Source: Apilactobacillus zhangqiuensis (GTDB lineage: Bacteria; Bacillota; Bacilli; Lactobacillales; Lactobacillaceae). From it: a stretch of DNA of 64,000 nucleotides. A program made the translations under genes and the position numbers. Positions within the stretch are counted from its first letter, which is position 1. The number at the start of each line of letters is the position of its first letter. Where the stretch lies: contig NZ_BPLK01000005.1 in NCBI RefSeq assembly GCF_019656215.1, forward strand, positions 62,001 to 126,000, written 5' to 3'. This document shows, one piece after another, positions 33,465-41,172 of this stretch. Under the pieces are notes generated by a model that was given only the letters and a program-made list of their open reading frames with translations, did not search any database and was not told the DNA's origin.

Positions 33465-34016
33465 ATGAGTAACGAAGCCCTACTAATTATTGATTACACC
33501 AACGATTTTGTTGACGATAAAGGAAAGCTAACAGTCAGCAAACCTGGTCAAGTGTTGGTCGACTACATCGTCGATTTAGCCGAAGAATTTCGTCAAGCTG
33601 GCAAGTGGGTCATCCTACCAACTGACTTGCATCAAGAAAACAATCCATACCACCCAGAAACTAAGTTATTTCCACCACATAACTTAAAGGATACTTGGGG
33701 TCGTGAATTCTATGGAAAACTAAACAATTGGTACAACGAACACAAGGACGAAGAAAAAGTCTACATGTATGACAAGACTAGATACAGTGCCTTTGCAGGA
33801 ACTGATTTGGATCTTCGTTTACGTGAAAGAAAAATAGATACATTACACCTAGTGGGTGTCTGCACTGACATCTGTGTATTACACACCGCTATTTCAGCTT
33901 ACAACCTAAACTACGACATTGTCGTTCATGAAAAAGGTGTCGCTGGATTAACTCAAGCTGGTCATGACTTTGCTCTAAGTCACTTCAAGGACAGCCTTGG
34001 TGCTACTGTTAAGTAA
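33465..34016 (+). CDS. Isochorismatase-family hydrolase, nicotinamidase-like
   Basis: A 183-residue cysteine hydrolase. The catalytic triad is D10 (LLIIDYTNDF), K104 (YDKTRYSAF) and C137 (GVCTDICVLHTA); D54 and H56 with H63 (PTDLHQ ... YHPE) fit the metal site of nicotinamidases. Probable role: nicotinamide to nicotinate in NAD salvage, which many lactobacilli need. AAGGAG precedes the ATG; TATAAT lies at 33429-33434. PncA is the likely name but substrate is not proven by sequence. Confidence 0.85.
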   Translation: MSNEALLIIDYTNDFVDDKGKLTVSKPGQVLVDYIVDLAEEFRQAGKWVILPTDLHQENNPYHPETKLFPPHNLKDTWGREFYGKLNNWYNEHKDEEKVYMYDKTRYSAFAGTDLDLRLRERKIDTLHLVGVCTDICVLHTAISAYNLNYDIVVHEKGVAGLTQAGHDFALSHFKDSLGATVK

Positions 34017-34020
34017 ACAA

Positions 34021-34050
34021 AAGAAGCTATCAAAAGATAGCTTCTTTTTT
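34021..34050 (+). terminator. Intrinsic terminator
   Basis: AAGAAGCTATC AAAA GATAGCTTCTT and a T-run directly after the nicotinamidase-like gene. Confidence 0.88.
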
Positions 34051-34326
34051 ATAAGAATACAATAAAATATAAATGCCGTTTTTATACACTGTGTATAATT
34101 TTCTATAATAATGGTTAAATCTTTCTAAAACCTTTAATCCCCTATCATTAAGCCTTTTATCTATCCAGTTGGCGTTGTTACTTTATAAAATTGCCATATA
34201 CGATGATAGATTTTTTATTTTCGTCTAGCATTCTAAAATTAGGCTTTACTGTTCTCTCATATTAAAGTTGTAAAATACGAATATTCCTTTTTCAATATAG
34301 CTGATAACTACTAAGGGGGAGAAAAA
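34051..34326. other. Gene-free AT-rich stretch with a short palindrome
   Basis: No credible coding frame or RNA gene was seen. It holds the palindrome TATACA CTG TGTATA at about 34085-34099, whose right arm runs into TATAATTTTC, and so may overlap a -10 box. It is far (about 230 bases) from the next start; any promoter for that gene closer in was not identified. Confidence 0.4.
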
Positions 34327-34689
34327 TTGAAAAAGAATAATAATAAGACTGTGCGATTACTATGTATATTCGCAAATTTATACCTATTAATCTCTAGTCT
34401 GGTATTTGGCCTAATTCTTTTGGAAACCTCCAATCGGATGGAAACAGAGGGATTTTCCCAAATATATAGCTGGTTTTACGTTCTCTCGCTAATTACCCTA
34501 GTAATTTGTTTGATTGCACAACTACTCATCATGTTCGTTGAGAATGTGCAGTTAAAGAAGCTAGCAATTTTTGAGATTTTCTTCGTCGTTTTCGAAGTCA
34601 TTCTCTTCACGTTAGACGTAATTGACTGGCCACTAATGATTAAGACGATCTTAACTGCCTTAATCGTGTTGGTTTTACATATACTATAA
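34327..34689 (+). CDS. Hypothetical membrane protein, four helices, TTG start
   Basis: A 120-residue protein with four membrane segments (about 10-30, 43-65, 75-95 and 98-118). Start is TTG, six bases after a strong AAGGGGGAG site. The layout (short cytoplasmic N-terminus MKKNNNK, four helices, no motif) resembles the protein at 33005 but sequence similarity by eye is weak. Function unknown. Own terminator follows. Confidence 0.68.
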   Translation: MKKNNNKTVRLLCIFANLYLLISSLVFGLILLETSNRMETEGFSQIYSWFYVLSLITLVICLIAQLLIMFVENVQLKKLAIFEIFFVVFEVILFTLDVIDWPLMIKTILTALIVLVLHIL

Positions 34690-34697
34690 TCTTCTCT

Positions 34698-34732
34698 AAA
34701 AATCCTTATCTGCCATATGATAAGGATTTTTT
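34698..34732 (+). terminator. Intrinsic terminator
   Basis: AATCCTTATC / GATAAGGATT hairpin and T-run after the gene. Confidence 0.85.
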
Positions 34733-34735
34733 GTA

Positions 34736-34763
34736 AATAAAAAACGCCACTATCAAGTGACGT
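34736..34763 (-). terminator. Intrinsic terminator of the DUF1304 gene
   Basis: ACGTCACT / AGTGGCGT hairpin (one G-U pair) and T-run on the minus strand. Confidence 0.75.
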
Positions 34764-34770
34764 CAGCTTT

Positions 34771-35157
34771 TTAAATGTTATTTGTTATGAATAATGAGAT
34801 TAAGGCCAATGCGGCTGGCAAGCCTTGTGTGATGATAATCTTCTTGTTAGCGGTAATGCCACCAAAAATGGCGGCGACGACCACAAATCCTATAAATAGA
34901 TATAGGTTAAAAGTTGTAAGCGATTGTGGTAGGAAAAACGTCGTTAATAGAATACCGACACCGATGAAGCCATTGTATAGACCTTGGTTAGCCATACTAA
35001 CCTTAGTTTCTGGTGTTAATAGGTATTCTCTGGATAGATCAAAAGCCTTTTGTGCCATCTTGGTACGACTAAAGAACATCTCTAAGATCATGATGAACAA
35101 CGCTTCAATCGCGACAATTAAAACTAATACATCACTGATAATTTGCAAACTAATCAC
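34771..35157 (-). CDS. DUF1304 membrane protein
   Basis: A 128-residue protein with four membrane segments and the family's conserved MANQGLYNGFIG in the second half and an acidic IEALFIMILEMFF helix near the start. DUF1304 proteins are common in Firmicutes with unknown function. Single-gene unit. Confidence 0.85.
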   Translation of the reverse strand: MISLQIISDVLVLIVAIEALFIMILEMFFSRTKMAQKAFDLSREYLLTPETKVSMANQGLYNGFIGVGILLTTFFLPQSLTTFNLYLFIGFVVVAAIFGGITANKKIIITQGLPAALALISLFITNNI

Positions 35158-35326
35158 CTTTTACCCTTCGTTTATCTCGATTCTAACATACTAGAAGAAA
35201 CTGGATGGGAATTGGGTGGATTGTTTAGAATTTCTTAAATGAAAAATAATATGACCATAAAAAACAATATAACTATAAAATCGAAGTGATATAATTATAT
35301 TATATTTTTAAAGGGGTTAAATTAAT

Positions 35327-35584
35327 ATGAATTATAGATGTCCAAATTGTCAACAAGTATACACTGGAATGCTAAGATATTGTCCATATTGCGGAACTAC
35401 AATTAGATACAATCAAAATGACGACATGGCAATAGACAATTATTCAAGTAGTAGAAGATCTAGAACTTCTACTACTATGGAAAAAGTTGGGTACATAGGT
35501 CAAATGATGCAGTCATGTGGATGTATTTTGCTTTGTGTTTGGCTATTAGCATTTTTCATTTTCCTTTTAATCGTAATTTTATAA
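35327..35584 (+). CDS. Zinc-ribbon membrane protein
   Basis: An 85-residue protein: N-terminal zinc ribbon with two CxxC pairs (CPNCQQ, residues 5-8, and CPYCGT, 19-22), a Ser/Arg-rich linker, and one C-terminal membrane helix preceded by CGC. Such small zinc-ribbon/TM proteins are frequent in lactobacilli, with no assigned role. AAGGGG precedes the ATG. Followed by a very long hairpin terminator. Confidence 0.8.
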   Translation: MNYRCPNCQQVYTGMLRYCPYCGTTIRYNQNDDMAIDNYSSSRRSRTSTTMEKVGYIGQMMQSCGCILLCVWLLAFFIFLLIVIL

Positions 35585-35595
35585 TTTATAAAATC

Positions 35596-35643
35596 GTACA
35601 TAAAAAGCACCATCACTTAAAAGTGACGGTGCTTTTTATGTAC
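35596..35643. terminator. Long bidirectional terminator hairpin
   Basis: GTACATAAAAAGCACC-TCACTT mirrored with a two-base loop and one mismatch, about 22 bp of stem, between the zinc-ribbon gene and tRNA-Gln. Confidence 0.88.
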
Positions 35644-35652
35644 GCTTAGAAA

Positions 35653-35725
35653 CTGAGTATACTGGATTCGAACCAGTAAATTAAGGATTCAGAGTCCTCT
35701 GCCTTACCAATTTGGCGAATACTCA
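35653..35725 (-). tRNA. tRNA-Gln, anticodon CTG
   Basis: On the minus strand: acceptor TGAGTAT/ATACTCA with U1-A72 and discriminator G73, both Gln identity marks; D-stem GCC/GGC; anticodon stem GAGGA/TCCTT with loop CTCTGAA, so anticodon CTG; T-arm ACTGG TTCGAAT CCAGT. CCA is not encoded. It reads CAG, so it would be a minor isoacceptor beside the expected TTG species. Confidence 0.9.
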
Positions 35726-35842
35726 ATAACTGATTATATATTCAATCTTAATACTCAAAATACCCTTATGTCAACGGTTATCGGCATTGACAGTCATAAA
35801 AATGAATAGTAGTATAAATATATAGTGATTGATTAGTGATAT

Positions 35843-35916
35843 TGCCCGCTGGTCAAACTGGTTTAAGACGTCGCCCTCTCAAGGCGGAGTTACGGGTTCG
35901 ATCCCCGTGCGGGTGA
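35843..35916 (+). tRNA. tRNA-Glu, anticodon CTC
   Basis: Cloverleaf: acceptor TGCCCGC / GCGGGTG (two terminal G-U pairs), D-stem GTC/GAC, anticodon stem TCGCC/GGCGG with loop CTCTCAA giving CTC, T-arm ACGGG TTCGATC CCCGT, discriminator A, CCA not encoded. It reads GAG. The U1-G72 end pair is unusual. Divergent from tRNA-Gln(CTG), which is also a C34 minor isoacceptor. Confidence 0.82.
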
Positions 35917-35924
35917 TAATAAAG

Positions 35925-35953
35925 AAAAAGACAGCCATTTGGCTGTCTTTTTT
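35925..35953. terminator. Bidirectional terminator
   Basis: AAAAAGACAGCC ATTT GGCTGTCTTTTT between tRNA-Glu and the convergent gene ending at 35959. Confidence 0.88.
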
Positions 35954-35958
35954 GTTTT

Positions 35959-36618
35959 CTAGTAACTGATGGCTTTGTAGCCACTACGTTTCCATAGCTT
36001 GGTTAATTTCTTGACTGTGATGGTCTTATTTAGACCATCCTCTGGGTCAAAGTAGAAGAACACGCGGTGGTTAAAACCAAATAAGACGATGCATTGATTA
36101 TCTCGTCTGCCCCATAACATCACCGGACGGTTACGATTAATCTGGCTTCTCACACGACGATATGACTTCTTAGTCAAATCCTTATATGAGCCAACACTGT
36201 TCACTAGAATGCTCTTAAATGTTGAATCAGATAAGTTATCGGTAATCTCACCTAACTTGTCGTAAACGTCAAAATCTGGTCTAGAAAAATGAACTAACAC
36301 TGACAACGCCTTTTCTTCGTTTGAAGATTCGGTGTTATCCTTACTAGCTTGTAGATTTAAGATTCTGTAGTTCTTACGAATAAACTTGTTAGGAATCCAG
36401 CCGGCATCACTTTCACTTGTGAAGTGGAACCAAAGATGTTTTTGGTAAAAACCAATTTGATCAATTTCAAATTTTGCTTTTTCGTCTGATTGGTTGAATG
36501 CTTTGCGTTGATGCTTCCCCGCTTGCATTTCATTGACGTACCACTTGTCCATCTTACGGTGCTTTAATCGCACGTAAAAATGTGGCACGTTTTCATTTGC
36601 AATTGAATTGCTTTTCAT
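35959..36618 (-). CDS. GW/SH3-like protein with a C39-like domain lacking the cysteine
   Basis: A 219-residue basic protein without a clear signal peptide. Residues ~10-85 look like a GW/SH3 module (WYVNEMQAGK ... LWFHFTSESDAGWIPNKFI). Residues ~110-219 resemble the C39-like peptidase fold: a Pro-Val start (RNRPVMLWG), then the His and Asp-Pro segments (FGFNHRVFFYFDPEDG). The N-terminal cysteine-bearing motif of active C39 enzymes is not seen, so it is likely inactive or non-peptidase. Domain reading is tentative. Confidence 0.6.
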   Translation of the reverse strand: MKSNSIANENVPHFYVRLKHRKMDKWYVNEMQAGKHQRKAFNQSDEKAKFEIDQIGFYQKHLWFHFTSESDAGWIPNKFIRKNYRILNLQASKDNTESSNEEKALSVLVHFSRPDFDVYDKLGEITDNLSDSTFKSILVNSVGSYKDLTKKSYRRVRSQINRNRPVMLWGRRDNQCIVLFGFNHRVFFYFDPEDGLNKTITVKKLTKLWKRSGYKAISY

Positions 36619-36753
36619 TAATTCACCCTCATTTATTTAGGTATAGACTCCATTATAACAATAAAAAGGTATAAAACGCACCCTAAATGACGTTTTATAT
36701 ATAATATCATTTCACTAAGTTAATAAATATGGTAACATTGATATGTACCTTTT

Positions 36754-37121
36754 GGGGGCGTTATGGATTCGACGGGTATAGTTCGAATTCGGATTGCGTT
36801 CGCAGCGGCGTCTGCTCAACCGTCCAGTTTTTAAATTATAACTGCAAACAATAATTCAAACAACGTCGCTTTAGCTGCCTAATAAGCAGTCTACGACAAT
36901 CCAACTAGCTTTGCCTAGGGGCTAACTTGGGTTTTATAATTGATAGGCTTACGTTACTTGCTCACACCTGAAGTTAAGTAAAAGAGATTAATCAGGTTAG
37001 CTGATCATGTTAACCCTGGAATACGGTGCTTTGGTCAGTGAAACTTCAAATAGTATCCCTATGAGCGTAGATATTCGAATGGCGATATGCTCGGACGCGG
37101 GTTCGACTCCCGCCGCCTCCA
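36754..37121 (+). ncRNA. ssrA: Transfer-messenger RNA (tmRNA)
   Basis: Starts GGGGGCGTTATGGATTCGAC and ends with a T-arm GGGTTCGACTCCC plus CGCCTCC and discriminator A; the ends pair as the tRNA-like acceptor, and CCA is not encoded. The tag frame 36844-36882 reads ANNNSNNVALAA then TAA, from resume codon GCA. It rescues stalled ribosomes with SmpB. Followed at once by a terminator. Confidence 0.97.
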
Positions 37122-37125
37122 TACA

Positions 37126-37160
37126 CAAAAAGAGTTCTCAATTAAGAGAACTCTTTTTTA
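37126..37160. terminator. Bidirectional terminator after tmRNA
   Basis: AAAAAGAGTTCTC AATTAA GAGAACTCTTTTT, shared by tmRNA and the convergent gene ending at 37162. Confidence 0.92.
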
Positions 37161-37161
37161 T

Positions 37162-38379
37162 TTAATCACTAAACTTAGCATAGTAATGATCTGTTGATAT
37201 TTCTTCTAATGAATCTTTTGTTAGATTATCTGGTATAACTTTCTTAATGACATTACCAGGAAGACTATAAGATTGAATAGGCATAAACTTAGTTTCATAT
37301 GGAGTCCCCACTTTTCCATACAAAGTAACCTTAATATTATCAAAATCAGATGGAGTATATTTCTTTATAACCTTAATAATATCAATTATATAAATGTAAT
37401 CTTCATCTGGATTTTCTGTAAAGTGAGAACTATAAACGGATACCATCATTGATTTTGGCTTTGTATCAAATTGTCCATTTACAGTGACCTTATTTACAGA
37501 AATTTCATCTGATAGTTTATCGTTGATATCATCTTTCATATCCTGTTTATAACTATTAACTTTAACTTCTGCTTCCGCTTTTTCATGATCTTTTTCAGCT
37601 ATATCATTTTCTTTATTAAGATATTTACTCATCTTAGAATCAACAGTAATGCTAAAGTCAGTTACACCTGTTGTTAAATCATCAAATTGATCATCAGAAA
37701 TGTCATCATTTCTGTCTTTATCATATTTTGACAAAGCAAATCCTCTAAACTTGTACTTCTTACCAGGTGAAACACTTCCATCTTCTCCTGTTTCCAAATC
37801 TGATGTATCAATATAAGTCTTAAATTTATGATTTTTTACAACTGACCATGAACCCCATCCATTAGATGCATAATTATAACTACCATCATTTAAATCAGAA
37901 TCTAAAATAAATATTTTTGAACCATTTGGAGCATCAGACTTACCTGTTATTACGTAATTATCATATTCTCCAGAAATTTTTGAAATGCTAATTTTATATG
38001 GACTTGAATAAGTGTTTTTATTATTAATAGCTATAAGAAATGATAATATTACAAAAAAGGCTAATATAATCCCACCTACCAATAATATTTTCTTTTTAAA
38101 AAAATATGTAATTACATTTCTTACATCTTTTTTTGAAAATAGTTTAAAACTAAAGCTCAAAATAATTTCATATAAAATTACCACAACAACCATAAAAAAT
38201 GGATTATTAACGAATGAAAATACTCCTATTAGAATTGTTAATGCTGATATGATTAGCAATTCCCAAGAATGTTTTTTAAAAACGTTTTTTTCGGATCTCA
38301 AATTTTTACAATACTCAGATATTGTAAAAATACTAACTGCCATGGATAAAATTAAAAATAAAAATTGAAAAAATATCAT
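37162..38379 (-). CDS. Membrane-anchored protein of unknown function (paralogue of the one at 38537)
   Basis: A 405-residue protein. The N-terminal ~130 residues hold about four membrane segments; the rest is predicted outside the cell. The extracellular start (ISKISGEYDNYVITGKSDA ... SKIFI, VVKNHKFKTYID, DDISDDQFDDLT) aligns by eye with the neighbour at 38537 (LTKISENSSHDYLKVSGTT ... SKIYV, TVKNHKFTAYVS, DDFSDDQVSKLI). The C-terminal ~150 residues form a separate domain without a known motif. ATG at 38379 is preceded by AGGGGGG. Function unknown; AT-rich, in the accessory stretch next to tmRNA. Confidence 0.75.
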   Translation of the reverse strand: MIFFQFLFLILSMAVSIFTISEYCKNLRSEKNVFKKHSWELLIISALTILIGVFSFVNNPFFMVVVVILYEIILSFSFKLFSKKDVRNVITYFFKKKILLVGGIILAFFVILSFLIAINNKNTYSSPYKISISKISGEYDNYVITGKSDAPNGSKIFILDSDLNDGSYNYASNGWGSWSVVKNHKFKTYIDTSDLETGEDGSVSPGKKYKFRGFALSKYDKDRNDDISDDQFDDLTTGVTDFSITVDSKMSKYLNKENDIAEKDHEKAEAEVKVNSYKQDMKDDINDKLSDEISVNKVTVNGQFDTKPKSMMVSVYSSHFTENPDEDYIYIIDIIKVIKKYTPSDFDNIKVTLYGKVGTPYETKFMPIQSYSLPGNVIKKVIPDNLTKDSLEEISTDHYYAKFSD

Positions 38380-38479
38380 ACTTAATCCCCCCCTAAAAAA
38401 TAAACAACTTATATATTCTATCATAATAAATAAGTTATTTGGACATTTTGTTTATAAATGAAAGTTTATATATAACTAA

Positions 38480-38516
38480 AAAGGAACGAAAGAAAATCTT
38501 CTTTCGTTCCTTTTTT
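38480..38516 (-). terminator. Intrinsic terminator
   Basis: AAAAAGGAACGAAAGA / TCTTTCGTTCCTTTTT hairpin after the gene at 38537 on the minus strand. Confidence 0.88.
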
Positions 38517-38536
38517 ATTGGCATTAAAAATATAGC

Positions 38537-39874
38537 CTAATATACATGATTAACAGCATATTCAGCTTCTGCCATAGTAAATTCTCCACCATCGCTTGAT
38601 GTTAAAACGACTAGTGTTTCTTCTTCTGAATAACCGTATTCTTCATAATATTTATTAGCTTTGTTCAAAGCATTTGATTTCCAGTCCATTTCATCTACTT
38701 GATTAACTCCATATTGAGCGTCACTAGGAGCATATCCCTCGAAAATTAATTCTCTGTATACTTGGACTTTAGATTTAACCGTGCTTTCAGCTATACCAAT
38801 AGCATCATTAGCAGCATTTTTCTGTTCTGATGTAGCATTTACATCCTCATTAGAATCATAATAGTCTTCTCTATCATTACTACTTGAATCATTGTAAGAA
38901 TCGTTGTTGTCACTGTCATCATCATTACTATCATAGTCAGAATCATCGTTATCACTATCTGAATCAGTAACTTCTTTTTTATCGGATGCTGGTTTAAATT
39001 GATCATGAATTGCTTTAGTAATTTTGTACTTTCCAACTGTACTTTCGTCAATTAGTTTAGATACTTGATCATCACTAAAGTCGTCTTCTGCATCATGCTT
39101 AATGCCTGAGAATGAAGAAATTAAAAATTCTAATTCAGACCCTACTTTGTATTTTGAATCATTACTAATATGATTTATTGAAACATATGCTGTAAATTTA
39201 TGATTTTTTACTGTAGCCATATCTTCTTCGTCTGAATTATTGAAAGCATTTGTAGTTGTATCTGGATGGTCCTTATCATTCATAGATACATAAATTTTAG
39301 AACCATCAGATGCCTTGGTTGTACCTGAAACCTTTAAATAATCATGTGAACTATTTTCACTAATCTTAGTTAGATTAACCTTGTAAACAGTAAATTGTTC
39401 TTCTTTTTTCTTTTTAGGAGTTGTTTCCTTTTTACTTTGATTATCACTCTTCATTTTGTGATGAACAACGGTTTCATTGCTATCTGCATAGCTCCATTTG
39501 TTTGGAATAGTTGCACCGGTAATCGCAAATATAAAGAAGAATGCTAAAACAGCATATAAGAACTTTCTCTTTGGATTTGGAATTCCAAAGACTTCTTGAG
39601 TATTTACATGTAATCTATTAACAAAGAATGTTGCCACTAAAGCTAGTATTGCAATATCCAATATTATTAACATGATTACATTTATAATTGAATGTATTTT
39701 TAGGAAAAAGAATAATTCTTTCAATACAAATAAAATAACAGCACTAGATATCAATGCATAAAAGTATCTATCCAATGTATTTGGTCTGTTGATCTTTTTC
39801 TTTATATATTGATATAGAATATATGAATTAATTCCCCAAGATAAGAAAATTAATAATAAATTCAAATTCGACAT
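38537..39874 (-). CDS. Membrane-anchored protein with C-terminal Ltp-like repeats
   Basis: A 445-residue protein: three or four membrane helices in the first ~95 residues, another near 108-125, then an exported region. It shares a domain with the protein at 37162 (KISENSSHDYLKVSGT, VKNHKFTAYVS, FSDDQVSKL). A very acidic Asp/Ser/Asn linker (about residues 300-345) follows. The last ~90 residues hold two repeats ending FEGYAPSDAQYGVNQ and GEFTMAEAEYAVNHVY, with NKANKYYEEYGYSEEE between. They resemble the repeats of host cell-surface lipoproteins of the Ltp family (PF07553). In phage TP-J34, Ltp blocks superinfection. Role here is inference. Confidence 0.72.
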   Translation of the reverse strand: MSNLNLLLIFLSWGINSYILYQYIKKKINRPNTLDRYFYALISSAVILFVLKELFFFLKIHSIINVIMLIILDIAILALVATFFVNRLHVNTQEVFGIPNPKRKFLYAVLAFFFIFAITGATIPNKWSYADSNETVVHHKMKSDNQSKKETTPKKKKEEQFTVYKVNLTKISENSSHDYLKVSGTTKASDGSKIYVSMNDKDHPDTTTNAFNNSDEEDMATVKNHKFTAYVSINHISNDSKYKVGSELEFLISSFSGIKHDAEDDFSDDQVSKLIDESTVGKYKITKAIHDQFKPASDKKEVTDSDSDNDDSDYDSNDDDSDNNDSYNDSSSNDREDYYDSNEDVNATSEQKNAANDAIGIAESTVKSKVQVYRELIFEGYAPSDAQYGVNQVDEMDWKSNALNKANKYYEEYGYSEEETLVVLTSSDGGEFTMAEAEYAVNHVY

Positions 39875-40067
39875 TAATTAAAACCCCTCATGTTTTTTTC
39901 GAACAACATTTTAGCATATGAATTAGTGTATTTTGACGAGTTATCCATTAGATATCATTAAGAAATCTATGGCACAATCCTTATCATATCAACCTTATAA
40001 GAATATTGATAAGAAAACATAAGTTTGTTAAAATTATACAGTTGTTATAAAAGCAAAGGGGTTAATT

Positions 40068-40310
40068 ATGAAAGTTTCACACAATATCATTTCTAAAGTT
40101 ACATCAATCTTAAAAGATGCTACTAGCAATAAAATAAGTATTTTAATCTCAAGAGCATTAATTGGATTACTTCTTGGAATTATCCTTGTTATTATGGGAT
40201 TTGAAATTTATTCAGAAGCATCTGGTGGCCTAATATTCATTCTTTTATTATTAGGATTAGTCGGATTCCCTGTATTCATGTATAAAACTGATAAAGACAT
40301 CGTTAGATAA
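40068..40310 (+). CDS. Small membrane protein
   Basis: An 80-residue protein with a polar amphipathic start (KVSHNIISKVTSILKDATSN) and two membrane helices (about 27-46 and 52-70). AAGGGG precedes the ATG. No motif recognised. Followed by a long terminator hairpin; transcribed divergently from the Ltp-like gene. Confidence 0.65.
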   Translation: MKVSHNIISKVTSILKDATSNKISILISRALIGLLLGIILVIMGFEIYSEASGGLIFILLLLGLVGFPVFMYKTDKDIVR

Positions 40311-40355
40311 AAAAGGTCATAACAGATACAATTGAGTATCTATTATGACTTTTTT
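40311..40355 (+). terminator. Intrinsic terminator
   Basis: AAAAAGGTCATAACAGATAC / GTATCTATTATGACTTTTTT hairpin (near perfect) after the small membrane gene; also downstream of the hsdS remnant on the other strand. Confidence 0.87.
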
Positions 40356-40357
40356 AT

Positions 40358-41043
40358 TTATATGAACATCTTTTGTAGGTAGGCTTTTTTTGTTGTTTTA
40401 AAGCTTATATTTATTGGATTGATTATTTATCAACTGATTTAACCCAGAGAAAAATGCACCAATTTTTTGTTGTTCATCATATGTTGGATAAAAATATTTT
40501 AAATTATTAACTATTTTTCCTGATAAATTTCCTTGTCCACCTTGAATATATCTATTAACGATTTCATTTTTCTTTTAATTTAAAAACTCATACATATATA
40601 GCTTATCCAATTTTTTCTTAGGAATAATTGCTAAAACAGGTTGATTAATGGCACCATCAACTTTTGAAATACCAATTTTTCCACTTGTTGCTCCGTATAA
40701 TGCAACAAGAAGTGTTCCTTTTTGTACCAATTTGGCCGAAGAATTACTTAATCCATCATCTGTTAAATAAAGATTCATAGAATGACTGTTAATATCACTA
40801 GACTTAATAAATGGAATTGATCCGCCGTAGTTTCTCTTATCGTTAACATTTGGAGTACCTCCTGAAAAAATATCTGCAATATCTTTTATTTTTCTTCTTT
40901 CCATTCACCACTAAATCTCAATCTAGGTAACATTTCTACATCTTGAGGGAACATCTTTTGTAGATATCCTTTTTTAGTTTATTCAGTTGTTCTAACTTTT
41001 GAGTTTGAAGTTCAATAGTTTTATCTAACTTTGAAAAACATGT
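40358..41043 (-). pseudogene. Type I restriction-modification specificity subunit (HsdS) remnant
   Basis: Reading the minus strand with corrected frames gives a continuous HsdS fragment: central coiled coil (FSKLDKTIELQTQKLEQLN, KKGYLQKMFPQ), then LPRLRFSGEWKERRKIKDI, a second target-recognition domain (FSGGTPNVNDKRNYGG ... RYIQGGQGNLSGK) and the C-terminal coiled coil (QQKIGAFFSGLNQLI ... QKKAYLQKMFI). Lesions: a one-base loss in the A-run at 40970-40975, an in-frame TAA at 40575-40577 (after MYEFLN), and a one-base loss near 40397-40406. The first recognition domain is missing. No hsdM or hsdR is nearby. An intact frame of 109 codons (40575-40904) survives but is only half a recognition domain. 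Confidence 0.88.
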
Positions 41044-41065
41044 CTCATTTTGATATGTCAACATA

Positions 41066-41091
41066 AAATGTCGAAAATGTTTTCGACATTT
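41066..41091. repeat. 26-bp perfect palindrome (operator candidate)
   Basis: AAATGTCGAAAA TG TTTTCGACATTT: 12-bp arms. It lies 107 bases before the start of the PH/SHOCT gene and just upstream of its promoter. Extra half-sites follow: AAATGTC at 41094-41100 and GGACATT at 41122-41128, the latter between -35 and -10. Confidence 0.75.
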
Positions 41092-41113
41092 ATAAATGTC
41101 TATAATTTTCCTT

Positions 41114-41141
41114 TTTACATTGGACATTATAGTGCTATTAT
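41114..41141 (+). promoter_or_regulatory. Putative promoter of the PH/SHOCT gene
   Basis: TTTACA (41114-41119) and TATTAT (41136-41141) with a 16-base spacer, 32 bases before the ATG, next to the large palindrome. Confidence 0.55.
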
Positions 41142-41172
41142 ATCCATATACATATTAAGGAGATGCTATAAC

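Noticed and set aside
36754-37121. tmRNA as the attachment site of a prophage or island
   Set aside because: No duplicate of the tmRNA 3' end and no integrase were found in the window, although the neighbouring genes look accessory.
40936-41127. Separate 63-codon gene on the minus strand
   Set aside because: Its second half is the HsdS central coiled coil in a shifted frame; the first half reads through the palindrome. It is part of the pseudogene.
41050-41172. Longer N-terminus for the PH/SHOCT gene
   Set aside because: It would be translated across the palindrome and promoter; the ATG at 41173 has AAGGAG and starts the domain.
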